From: Pelomyxa schiedti
Lineage: Eukaryota > Evosea > Pelobiontida > Pelomyxidae
Length of the DNA stretch: 29,666 nucleotides
Direction of reading: 5' to 3'
Assembly (NCBI GenBank): GCA_020536535.1
Contig: JAHLWZ010001010.1
Span: 1-29,666, forward strand
Position numbers and translations under genes: made by a program. Every line of letters starts with the position of its first letter. Position 1 is the stretch's first letter. Shown piece by piece: positions 1 to 8,357 of this stretch. A model generated the notes under the pieces. It searched no databases, was not told the origin of the DNA, and saw nothing but the letters and a program-made list of their open reading frames with translations.

Positions 1-420
1 AACGAGCACTTTGGCAGCAGGATTATCGATGTGAATGCTCTTGAGAATAGTGGCACCATCGTTTGTCACAGTTACAGCCTCAGCAGCACCCGAACCTGAC
101 CCCAGCAAAATTTTATCCTGTGCATAGAGTTTTTGGTGAGTTTTAGCAATGTTGAATTACATAGTGTAAGGAAGCAACAAAACAAACACACACCATTCCA
201 AAGGGACCCAGCGTAGTTTTTACCATGTCCGTAACAGCAATAGCCCCAACGAAAGACGACTAAATTGTGGGAACAAAACAAAAGGTAAGTACGAGGGCGA
301 TTGCTGAATCGGGTTATCCCATAATCAAAACGACGAGGTAGATCGCGGTTGTACCACTCTCGCACCCTCGGTGCCGGTCTCTATCGTGTCCTCTCTAACT
401 ACGCTCATTGGTTTCGCCAT
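1..420 (-). CDS. CCT2: T-complex chaperonin (TRiC/CCT) subunit beta, N-terminal part, cut by the window edge
   Basis: Subunit of the cytosolic eight-subunit chaperonin ring that folds actin, tubulin and other proteins using ATP. Three exons are read on the minus strand: 420-355, 259-194 and 117 to beyond the left edge. The start ATG at 418-420 gives [20 protein letters not shown], which aligns with the usual short N-terminus. It is followed by [19 protein letters not shown] and then [20 protein letters not shown]. The GP.GMDKIL segment and TNDGATIL are the conserved nucleotide-binding motifs of all CCT subunits; DNPAAKVLV is typical of the beta subunit. Introns are 95 and 76 bases. The subunit normally has about 530 residues, so most of the gene lies outside. 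The start faces the U2 gene, so the two share a divergent upstream region. Confidence 0.93.
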
Positions 421-668
421 CGTGACTTAGTGTCGCACCACCGATCTAATTTATTTTCTTTGTCTTTCAGGTGCAACTGAACAGATCTGTCAGAGGAATG
501 AACTTGATTCTCCCTGGAAGGTGTGTCGTGGTGACACAGTGTCTCTCTGCTGTGTTTATGATCATCCCAGTGTCGACAGTACCTGCAAAACACTTGTTTC
601 CTCATGTTATCCCATAAGAGCCGTTTCCAGCCTTGTTTTTTAACGCTGTGCGGTGAAGCTTAGAACTC
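421..668. promoter_or_regulatory. Divergent upstream region between CCT2 and U2
   Basis: 248 bp separate the CCT2 start codon from the U2 5' end. They should hold both promoters. I see no TATA box at a convincing distance from U2. A CCCATAAG element lies about 55 bp upstream of the U2 start; a similar element occurs elsewhere in the first 6.5 kb. A 66-codon minus-strand open frame here looks fortuitous. Confidence 0.4.
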
Positions 669-885
669 ATACCTTCTCGGCCTTTTGGCTAAGATCAAGT
701 GTAGTATCTGTTCTTTTCAGCTTAATATCTGAAAGCTGCCCATTGGGTAGCATCGATATTAAACTTATTTTTCGTGGGGTCGCAGGGGGTGCCTGGCTGG
801 TGGTGGGGCTTGCTCCGCCGCCATGCTGGGTGCCCTCCTGATTGCCCAGGCACTGCACTGCCGCCTCGTGTGGTCAGCCCCACAC
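669..885 (+). ncRNA. U2: U2 spliceosomal snRNA
   Basis: RNA component of the U2 snRNP, which pairs with the intron branch point in the nucleus. The 5' part is almost the universal sequence: the CTTCTCGGCCTTTTGGCTAA stem-loop I region (672-691), then AAGATCAAGTGTAGTATCTG (691-710), which holds the GTAGTA branch-point recognition segment, then TTAATATCTGAAAG. A likely Sm site (TTATTTTTCG) is near 765-775. It is followed by a GC-rich stem-loop III containing GGCTTGCTCC and a stem-loop IV around GGCACTGCACTGCC. The 5' end is placed at ATACC by analogy with other U2 RNAs. The 3' end near 880-890 is approximate. Length of about 215 is somewhat over the usual 187-200. It is transcribed divergently from CCT2. 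Confidence 0.95.
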
Positions 886-952
886 CCCCAATAACAAAAA
901 AAAAAAAGCAAGTAGGAACATAAAAAATGGACTCATTAATTATTTTTACTTT

Positions 953-1726
953 CTAATGTGTGGCTAGGGGATACTCCTTTGCGGAGAAGTCAATGTGGAA
1001 TGCGGTGAGTGTGGATGACGATGGGAGGCCGAGGTCACTGCTGGTGAGGTTTATTGAAAGTGGTGGGGGTGGGGGTGAGCTGTTTGATAGGCCTGTGGGT
1101 GATGCTACTTTCTTGGCCAGGCTGTAGCTTGGAATGGTGGCCCTGATGGCCACGCCAGAGGCGTCGGGCTTTTCTGGTAAGTGAAAGTCTAGCGTGATAA
1201 ACTGGCTGCAGGAATACAGGTTCCTTTCAAAGACACATAATTGCATATGAGCACCACTGGGGGATGCCGGGGTGGCTTGAAGACTCCATCTAAGGGTTTT
1301 GGAAGTGGGTTTCCCTCGAAGGTAGGTAACCTCGCATTCAGTTCTATCCGACTGGCCCCAATAATTTGGGTAGGGGGGGTGGACTGTTTTGAATTCAACG
1401 CGAATGAGGCACTTCACCTCACTTGCAATAGCTACACATTAGTTAGATTGTACTTGAAAGTAACTTAGTACCGCAGTGAATGGCTGCTCTTAGATTTCGA
1501 GACACCTTTCGACAACTAAGGAGAGTCTCTGCAGGAAGATACGCCATAATCACTTGCAACAAGCAAAGAGGTAAATCCAGCAAGTGAGTTCCTACAAGGA
1601 TTTGAGTATTTTACCTCCTCGGTAAAGTAAAGTTGGATGGGAAAAACCATGATGCACAGAAATCTCCTCTAAAAGAAGGCTGAATGAAACCCGAAACCTA
1701 TCGTAAGCGCAAAGTAGCTGGAGCAT
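953..1726 (-). CDS. F-box protein, about 225 residues
   Basis: Probable substrate adaptor of an SCF ubiquitin ligase. Exons 1726-1648, 1591-1472 and 1431-953 join in phase to 678 bases. Exon 2 encodes LDLPLCLLQVIMAYLPAETL followed by LLSCRKVSRNLRAAI. This has the F-box pattern: LP near the start, a hydrophobic helix, L at the end of YLP.ETLL, then CR.VSR.LR. The roughly 160-residue C-terminal part should bind substrate. I do not recognise it as WD, LRR or Kelch; it has a Pro-Ser-rich patch before the end (PPPPPLSINLTSSD). Both introns are short (56 and 40 bases); the second contains CTAAC ahead of the acceptor. The start lies 18 bp past the stop of the next minus-strand gene, so the two could even share a transcript. 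Confidence 0.7.
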
Positions 1727-1744
1727 AATCCGGTGTTAAGTGGG

Positions 1745-2216
1745 TTATTTGGATTGCAAACCTTTTGCTTTGAGACAGACTGTGAGAAATCTAGACGTCT
1801 GAACGCATTCAGGGAGAACTTTCAAGTGGTTAGGAGACATATATTAAACTACAAAATGCAACCTGCTCATTTGCCCAAACCTGCTCCAGGAGGGCGTGCT
1901 TCCTCTGAGATAAAGCACCAACAGTCTCAGCTGTAAGTGCAGAAAACTTTTCCTCGACTTCTCTCAATATCTTATCTCTCTCCTGAATTCCAGAGCAGAA
2001 CCCCGAGGTTAATAAGTAGAGTAAAGAAGTCAACGCAGCAACCGTAGCCGTGGCAGATATCAAGTTACTAGCCACGGCCGTCACATATCCCAGCAGCGTC
2101 TGCTCCTCCCTCCTCCCCCGTGTCTCCTCCGCCTCCTCCTCCTTCATCGCCGTCGCCGTCGCCACCGTGCCGTCACCATCCGTGCCCTCAATTGGTTTGT
2201 GCTTGTGCTGCCGCAT
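1745..2216 (-). CDS. Small single-span membrane protein with coiled coil (unidentified)
   Basis: Family not recognised. Exons 2216-1863 and 1798-1745 give 135 residues from the first in-frame ATG. The order is: a charged N-terminus with EEEAEETRGRREEQ; a hydrophobic stretch of about 25 residues (ASNLISATATVAALTSLLYL) that looks like one membrane span; then a helical charged segment (IQERDKILREVEEKFSALTA) continuing to ALLEQVWANEQ, probably coiled coil. The same frame stays open upstream without an ATG to about 2490, passing through Gly-Cys and Ala-Glu repeats, so an upstream exon may add residues. A 195-codon plus-strand frame overlaps it, but its hydrophobic, Pro-rich content looks like the antisense shadow. 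Confidence 0.55.
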
Positions 2217-2647
2217 ATGTTTTTCCTCGGTGTTTGTGGAGGCAATGTCATTCACCGGCACCGCTTCCGTGCGCGTGTCGACCCTTGCCTCTGCCTCTGC
2301 CGTTGTTGTTAATTTGGAAGCACACGAGGAGGCGGGCGACGATGGGGGGGCGCACTCCTCGGCCCCCGCGCCACCACAACCGCCGCCACAACCACCACCA
2401 TCACTGCTCTCACAGATCTTGCTTGTTGTGCTCGTGTCGATCTTGTCGCTTATCCGGGTAGGCTGCTCTGTGTATTACTATTTATTATCCTGGATAAATC
2501 AGTGGGGAGGACCCCATATGCAAATGAATATCTTCCCGGGTGCACTTACACTAATAACCAACCATTGGATGGGGAGTTGTGAGTGGGAAAAGGGCCTTTC
2601 TTCACATCAAACAAATTTATACGTTTTTTTTTTTTAATTAAATTATT
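2217..2647. other. Gap with no confirmed gene, partly an open minus-strand frame
   Basis: Bases 2217-2490 continue the minus-strand frame of the neighbouring gene and include GGT/GGC/TGT-type codon repeats. They could be its 5' coding part if an upstream exon exists. Bases 2490-2647 contain only AT-rich sequence and a T tract near 2627 just before the stop of the next gene. No RNA gene is seen. Confidence 0.4.
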
Positions 2648-3990
2648 TCACAGCAGAGCAAGGAAAACGAAACAGAAAGCCAGCCCAAGACCAAAAGGGA
2701 CACTGTGTGAGCCAAAGCTGCTGTCCTCATCGTTTATGCATGCTGGGGTTCCGTCATCCATAGAACAATGACAGTCATTGCTGTTGGTGTCAGAGCATTC
2801 ATAAGCTCCTCCTTTGCACTGTCCACAGCTCTTAGTTGCTGTGTGTAGGTAAGAAGATATAAAGGGCGAGAGAAAACGCACTAGTTGTGCTGCTAGAGCT
2901 TGTTTCTGTAGTGTGAGAGGACTCTTTTGCAGTTGAGCTTTGGGTTCCATAAAAATCGGCAGGTGGGTTGGGTGGTGCTGGGTATGTCTTGTTCCCGCAA
3001 ATATAAGGGACTGCAAAGGTTACGTTCCTCTTTGGGACAGCCCCTAGTACTCTGCCTCCTGATACTCCTGCGAGAGTAATTGACATGCCTTTTGAGGAAT
3101 TAAGTAAGATTTGTAAGAAATTATTGCCCGATAACCTGCCATGGTTGTAACACCGCCACTGCCAACAAATACATTGGTTCCAGCTTGGAAGTAGTAATCC
3201 ACTTGTGTAGAATAAGAAAGCTATCAAATGATGGAATTGAACTCACTGTAGTCAGTAGCTCCTTGGGCAAAGTGGAACTTGTCACAATTAACATTATTGA
3301 AAGTAACAGTTCCCGCGTATGTACAGTTACCAGCCGGGGCAATGCTTGGCAATTCCGTAATGTTGGCTATCGTGCAACTTGATAGGTCCGCAGGGAAGGT
3401 AAATGATTTCCCCTAAAAAAAAGTAACTGTTAGCGTCATAGGGAGAAATCCTTGAAGCCACACAAGGTCGACTCGGTACAGAGTGCTAGTAATTATCATC
3501 AGCAAAGAGGGCATAAACCGCGTTTGATTCACATAGAACAGTGCAACTTCGTAGTCGTACCTGTTTGTACGGTCAGCATTCCAGTTTAAACCGAATGGAA
3601 TTTGTTATTTGTTTTAGCTCCCCCACCCCTTCGCGGTTAATCATCTTGATTCATTTTAACAAAAAACAAAAATATAAAATCTTATGTGTATTTCTTAATA
3701 GTAAAAGACTGCTTTCTACGCAACATTATAGTCTGAGCCACTCTGCCACCGACTTGTCCCATAAGTGTGGCCAGCGTTACTATCCCCTGGGTTACGGCCG
3801 GAGGTTGCACAGGAAAGTTACTACAGGCTATAGCCCGGCCCTCCCTCAGGTACCCGGCCGTCCCATAATCGATTTCGTCGGCGCTGGCGAGGCCCACCAT
3901 TGCCATCACTGCCGCAGTTACCATCGCCCATCTCACCAACGACGAAATTGACGAGCAGGAGCCTTGTAGGTGACATGAATGCCCGGACAT
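2648..3990 (-). CDS. Secreted or GPI-anchored surface protein (unidentified)
   Basis: Likely an extracellular surface protein. The first exon begins at an ATG at 3990 and carries a signal-peptide-like stretch (RWAMVTAAVMAMVGLASADE). Four later exons join cleanly in phase: 3412-3247, 3201-3136, 3067-2882 and 2838-2648. They encode a beta-rich, N-glycosylation-rich segment (NITEL, NCTYAGTVTFNNVNC, AGTNVFVGSGGVTTMAG, RNVTFAVPYICGN), a Ser/Thr stalk, a Cys cluster (CGQCKGGAYECSD, DCHCSMDD) and a hydrophobic C-terminus (PFGLGLAFCFVFLALL) with no charged tail, as in a GPI signal. The join between the first exon and 3412 is not settled. A donor after residue Gln at 3761 would be in phase and leave an intron of about 350 bases, but a small exon may hide there. 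Confidence 0.6.
3413..3760 (-). other. Probable long intron of the surface protein gene
   Basis: This stretch ends on the minus strand with a T-rich tract and TTTTAG acceptor directly before the exon at 3412. Frames are open only in short pieces. One possible small exon (residues CESNAVYALFADDNY) runs into a stop. I see nothing else in it. Confidence 0.4.
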
Positions 3991-4567
3991 ATTGTATTTG
4001 TTGTTATGGGTTGGTGGCTCCGGTGTCGTTGGGCACGTGAGTGGGTTGGTTGGTTTTGATGTTTTTTTATTATTATTTTCTCTCCTGGTGTTGTGCACCA
4101 ACACTAACACAGATCGCGAAAAAGCGCTTTCGTGGAATGCAAACCATCAAGAGATTCTCCTCTCCAAGATCGGATGAAGAATCCCACCGCGGGTACCACA
4201 AGATGTGGAGGGATACCGTCTTCCTCAGAAGCATGGGGGAGAGCCCCAATCGCTGCTTACATGAAAGCCGGTTCTTTGAACTTGGAGAAACAAACAAAAA
4301 ACCGTATCGGGGCATCGATACCACCGCCGTCCCATAATCAAAGCAGTACAACGCTTCTCTCTCGCGATCCATAGCCAACGCCTCGTGTGCGCCACTACAA
4401 CAAGACCCCCTTGTTGTCGTCCAAACAAGTCATAAACGATCCATCAAACAGTCGACAACAACAACAGCATACTTGTGGCACACAACATATAACCCCCCCC
4501 ACCCTATCACGTCGCCGACGTAGATCAATCAATATTCGTTGAGTTGTTGACAAGTCCGTCAGGGGGA
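3991..4567. promoter_or_regulatory. Divergent intergenic region
   Basis: 577 bp between the surface-protein start (minus) and the GTPase start (plus). A CATATAACCCCCCCC run sits near 4484-4498, about 75 bp before the GTPase ATG, and could supply a TATA-like element. Overlapping open frames of 60-101 codons on both strands have no recognisable content. Confidence 0.4.
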
Positions 4568-5600
4568 ATGTCGTCAGCAGCGAAACCCATCAAACTCGTG
4601 ATGTTGGGTGGCACCGGTGTTGGAAAAAGTGCGCGTTGTTGCTGTCGTTTGTTTGTGTGTGTTTCGGTGTCATTTGGTCCTAATTGCCAATTATCGTAAC
4701 GCTCTGGTGATGTGCTTGGTAAATGCCAATATGTTTACGTGTATCTCTTTTTTTTTCTACTTTATTAACGTGTACATCTAGGTGCCATCACTATAAGGTA
4801 ACTTTTTTTTTTTTGAATTAGTGTTTTATTTATGTTTTCTAATACTGGATCAGATTTGTGCATGACCGCTATGATACTGATTACAATCCAGTGAGTGAAT
4901 TTACTTTTTTTATTTTTATTTTTTTTTTCTGATTGCCCCATCAGACAATTGAGGTTTCTTTACGCAGCCACCTTGGAAGTTTCTTATCTCAATGCAGAAC
5001 TCATTCCAAAAATCGTTCAATGTTGATTCTGTCAACCACAACTTAGAAATACTAGACACTGCGGGAACTGAGCAGTTTGTTGGCACGTCTCAACCCAACA
5101 AGACATCTTTACTAATGTTTTGCAGCAATGAGAGAATTGTATATCCGTACTGGCTCCGGGTACTTTTCATGTCTCCTCACCTCGATTTTTTCAATTTCAC
5201 ACTTTAGGTTCATGCTTGTGTATGCCGTGAACTCGCAGGCTTCTTTCAAATCATTACCGGCGGTTATTTCCCAAATCAGATCACAGAAACCTGATTTTTC
5301 ACTTGCCATTCTCGGGAATAAATGTGACTTGATGGACTCTGACCGAACTGTATCCAAAGCGGTTTGTTTCCTCCTGCATTTTCCACAGTAAACAATTCAA
5401 TCAGGAAGGAGAACAGTATGCCAGAGAGAACGGGGCAAAGTTTTTGTGTGTATTCCAAGTTAAAAAACACATCAGGACTAACAATTTCTAGTGAAACAAG
5501 TGCCCGTAACAACATCAACATACAACAAGCATTTTCCCAAATGGTCCGGGATTTGGGGCCAAAAATTGCCCCTAAAGGGGGGTGCTGTGTATTGTTATAA
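4568..5600 (+). CDS. Ras-superfamily small GTPase, Rap/Ras type, 181 residues
   Basis: Membrane-anchored molecular switch. Nine exons join in phase to 546 bases: 4568-4628, 4782-4797, 4854-4890, 4945-4953, 4998-5082, 5126-5159, 5208-5361, 5405-5445 and 5492-5600. Motifs in order: P-loop GGTGVGKS (14-21); switch I YDTDYNPTIE; switch II DTAGTEQF followed by VAMRELYIRTGSG; NKCD for guanine; ETSAR; and a C-terminal CCVLL whose last four residues form a CaaX box. The final Leu favours geranylgeranylation. DTAGTEQF with Thr at the Ras-61 position is the Rap signature. The position equal to Ras Gly12 is Thr16. Exons of 16 and 9 bases are forced by the protein sequence, and intron 5 starts with GC. 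A polyadenylation signal lies 20 bp past the stop. Confidence 0.92.
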
Positions 5601-5619
5601 CCTAAAAAGCCATGTGTCC

Positions 5620-5625
5620 AATAAA
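5620..5625 (+). terminator. Polyadenylation signal of the GTPase gene
   Basis: AATAAA 20 bp beyond the GTPase stop codon, inside the 82-bp gap to the convergent nitroreductase stop. Confidence 0.6.
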
Positions 5626-5682
5626 TTATGTGCAAAGAAAAAGTCTCCTCATCTATTTCAAATAATAATTTTGTTTGGCGTT

Positions 5683-6579
5683 CTATCCAAGAATTTTAAT
5701 ATTCTCAGGTAACCTTTTGGCGGCAACTGGTTTTTCGTCAGCATAACCAATAGAAGCCATTATGGCCACTTTCTCCTGTGGCAGTGTAAGAACGATTGTT
5801 TGGCTAATTTCTTAAGAATTGGACACTTACATGAGCGGGCATTCCAAATGGCTTCCTCATATCGTCCTGTGAGGTGACGTGAATGCACCCGACAACGCAG
5901 GAAGCCAGTCCCAGCTCATGTGCTAGCAGAAGAATGTTTTCAAGTGCCATTCCAACATCCAACTCAGTCCGCACCTTAACGCGAATGAAATTAAAATTAA
6001 GTTACCATTCTACGACAGCAACAACAACAAAAAAAGGATATCCGTACCTTTTCTTTCATTGCATGCTCCTTGGTGGTATCGATTGCCACTGCGATGACAA
6101 CAGGCGCATTGTAGAAGCACGGCTGTGTCTTGAAGTTTGGAATAATGGCTCCAACCTCAAGAATACGTTCAGAGAGTTCCACAGAAAAAATGCATAATAA
6201 GCCTCATACCTTGTTGGAGAGTTCACTGAGTGCCTCCTGGTTCTTTGTGGCATAAACACGCAGTGGTTGTGCATTCACACCTACGGTCATAATATCAATA
6301 TTAATGAGTATATGAATAACTGTTATTCATCGTTGTTAATAGGACCCCTTGTTTTTTTAACATGTGTAAAATGTGACAATGAAAATAATACCGGAAGGGG
6401 CCCATAATCCGGCCCGCAGTAGTCTCTCTATAACCCCATCGGGTACCCCAACGTTCGTGTACCTGGATCCCATAAGTTTGTTTATATGAAGGTAGCTGTT
6501 ACGTAGCAACCAACCTCCTTACAGATCGTCTCTCGAGAATCGCGCGTTCTACGTTGTTACCACTGCCCGTTGCCGACAT
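5683..6579 (-). CDS. Nitroreductase-family flavoprotein, 183 residues
   Basis: FMN-dependent NAD(P)H oxidoreductase of the nitroreductase fold. Six exons join in phase: 6579-6515, 6462-6392, 6280-6210, 6155-6048, 5974-5831 and 5775-5683. The N-terminus AILERRSVRRYTNVGVPD is the classic RRS.R FMN-phosphate motif. It is followed by LLRAGLWAPSGVNAQPLRVY, matching the conserved APS..N.QP.R segment. Later, VGMALENILLLAHELGLASC is the central helix, and EKVAIMASIGYADEKPVAAK is the usual C-terminal strand. Length is normal for the family. The substrate cannot be told. No organelle-targeting signal is evident. It is convergent with the GTPase. Confidence 0.9.
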
Positions 6580-6827
6580 TGCCGTCGATTGATTTTCGAT
6601 GCCTTTCCTGGAGCTTGATGCTTGTTTTTTCCCTTTTTTACAAAGCGGAGAGAACCAACAACTACACCACTCGTCTTTTCACTATGCTATGTGGTTTAGC
6701 CCCCATGGACTATGATGGTTGGCGTGAATTGGTGCGCTGATTGATGAGGGTGAATATGACTGTGTTTTCATTTTTTCAGCAGTCTTGTTCTTGCTGTGCA
6801 TGATTAATACACCAAATCAAAGACACC
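6580..6827. other. Upstream region of the nitroreductase
   Basis: About 250 bp of noncoding-looking sequence before the repeat-bearing stretch that starts at 6828. I see no gene in it. Confidence 0.4.
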
Positions 6828-6862
6828 TAATCGTAAACAAAATCAAGTGATTGAGAAAAGCA
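6828..6862 (+). repeat. 35-bp direct repeat, left copy
   Basis: TAATCGTAAACAAAATCAAG followed by TGATTGAGAAAAGCA. The partner at 29396-29430 is in the same orientation with three mismatches. Read forward, the right copy keeps an open frame (IVNKIKWLRKA), while the left has TGA in place of the Trp codon, so this may be a remnant of an exon rather than a transposon end. Confidence 0.75.
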
Positions 6863-6870
6863 AGACAAGA

Positions 6871-7055
6871 AATTACCCTGTCCATGGCCGGATCACCCAC
6901 TACCGTGCCCGTGCGTGGGTGCTTGGCATTTCCTGGTGCTTGTGGTCTGTCACCGTTAGGGTTGTTCTTGGTGTCAAGAAACACAAGCACCAGGAAATGC
7001 CAAGCACCCACGCACGGGCATGGTAGTGGCTGATCCAGCCATGGAGAAGGTAATT
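6871..7055. repeat. Long imperfect inverted repeat, 74-bp arms
   Basis: Left arm 6871-6944 and right arm 6982-7055 are reverse complements with about five mismatches, separated by 37 bp, and could fold into a long hairpin. Each arm, read outward, encodes APGNAKHPRTG followed by VVGDPAMDR (left, minus strand) or VVADPAMEK (right, plus strand), after one differing residue (Thr or Met). Each ends at a GTAATTTCT splice-donor-like site. The differences in this frame are mostly conservative, so both arms look like copies of one exon. Confidence 0.85.
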
Positions 7056-7149
7056 TCTGTGTTTTCTATGGCGCACTACAAACTCACTCACACAGGTTTC
7101 GGTAGCTGTTAGGAGATGCTTGGAAGCTGCCCTAAGTTTCAACTGTTGA
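6987..7149 (+). pseudogene. Possible exon pair of an unidentified gene in the inverted-repeat arm
   Basis: On the plus strand the right arm reads APGNAKHPRTGMVVADPAME and ends with AAG before GTAATTTCT at 7050. A CACACAG acceptor at 7095 then allows in-phase continuation (VSVAVRRCLEAALSFNC) to a stop at 7147-7149. No start or upstream exon is clear, because the sequence runs straight into the hairpin loop. It may belong to the damaged gene that follows. I do not recognise the protein. Confidence 0.3.
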
Positions 7150-7321
7150 GGTGTCATACTGATTGATACAGGTTTTTTTTTTTATATGGGTGTGGGCAAA
7201 AAAAAAGGGAAATTCATACAGTTACTACTATTTTGGTTTGTTGTTTATAAACTACAATGAGAAATGACTTTTTTTCCCTGTCAAGGGTACTTAATTCCGA
7301 GTGTACTATTGGAAAAGCATC

Positions 7322-8357
7322 TAGTATTATGTTCCGCTTTTTCATACATCTTTGTTGGCAGTGGCATTGAAATTGAACAGTTGCTTTCTTTGCGTGGATA
7401 TTGATTGCACTCATGTAGATGTTAGAATGTGCGTATACACAAACGGAGCAAAACTGGTATTCCACAGAATCGACCCAGATCCAAATGAACTGTGCCGTTT
7501 TGTTGCCACTGTAATAAAGGAGATTCCTGTATGTGTGATCTCCACAGACAGAGCAACCCCATGTAACGCGGTCCCAGTATGTTCACCAGATATTTTCATC
7601 CATTAATCAGAAAGCAGTTTGTTGATGTACTGGAACCTTACAATCCAAGATTGCAACACTACTTTGATTGCTTTGCTGATATTCATGACCTGCCTGTACT
7701 GAACATAGAACTCACCACAGGTGCCATCTTCTCGTCTTTGACCAATAAGTAATGTTATCCAGGGGAATTCCCAAATTACACAAATGCCACTGAATCTGCC
7801 AAGCCCAAACAACCACCACGAAATAAGGTTATTCACCCCAAGTTAGAAAAGCCTAAAGACTGGAGAGGTGAAAAAAAAGAAAAATAAAAAGCACCGAGAA
7901 AGCAAGACCACAAAGACCGTGAAGAATAAATTCATTTTGCCTCCTGGGGCCTTACAAGTTGTGGTTAGGAAGGGGGTAGGAAGTAGAAGGATGAGTGGGA
8001 GTCTGAGGAGGGGATGGAGTGGGTGACAGCACTTGTGGTGTAGCCGGGTGTGAGGGCGTTTCTGGCGTGGTTGGTTGTGTGATTGTGGATGTGGTTGCTG
8101 TCGGTGCAACGGGTGTTTGGCTGGAAAATTCCAGGTGCCTGGTGACATGCACGAGCTGTGCGGTCCGGCTGTCTGTGACATATGGGACAAGCAGCCGATG
8201 CTGTAGAAGCTGCACGGCCGTCGGTCTGGCTGAGAATTCTGGATTCATCATTCCCTCGATGAGCTGAAAGGATGTGAGCAGAGGGCGGGGGAGGGGCACA
8301 AACCTGCTCAAGTTCCCTGGTGTAAGGCCAGTTGTGGTGTGAGGGGAACATAACTTT
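7322..8357. repeat. Inverted segmental duplication, left (longer) copy
   Basis: The reverse complement of this segment is repeated at 28472-29212 with scattered substitutions and several deletions on the right. It covers the last two exons of the Wee1-family kinase, its 3' flank and the remnant gene at 7345-7752. Homology starts at the motif ATGTTCCCCTC (reverse strand, near 8341-8357) and ends at CTAGTATTATGTTCCG (7321-7336), where the right copy turns into a palindrome. Confidence 0.9.
7345..7752 (+). pseudogene. Remnant of an unidentified protein gene, frameshifted left copy
   Basis: The main frame reads CVDIDCTHVDVRMCVYTNGA, continues through RIDPDPNELCRFVATVIKEI, and after a 43-base GT-AG intron (7578-7620) ends with FADIHDLPVLNIELTTGAIF and a stop at 7750-7752. 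Upstream, the matching frame (GSGIEIEQL) is shifted by two bases near 7381-7386. The right copy still has GTTGCGCTTTC where this copy has GTTGCTTTC, so the left lost CG. No complete reading frame or start remains. The family is not recognised; the pattern of alternating hydrophobic and acidic strands suggests a soluble domain. Confidence 0.55.

Noticed and set aside
2050-2637. 195-codon plus-strand open frame, Ala/Ser/Val/Pro rich with a hydrophobic segment
   Set aside because: It lies opposite the minus-strand coiled-coil protein frame, which has natural charged-helix composition. The plus reading is a shadow of GC-rich repeats.
6401-6408. CCCATAAT element as a nitroreductase promoter box
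   Set aside because: It falls within a coding exon of the nitroreductase (residues Gly-Leu-Trp-Ala), so this occurrence is explained by the protein sequence.
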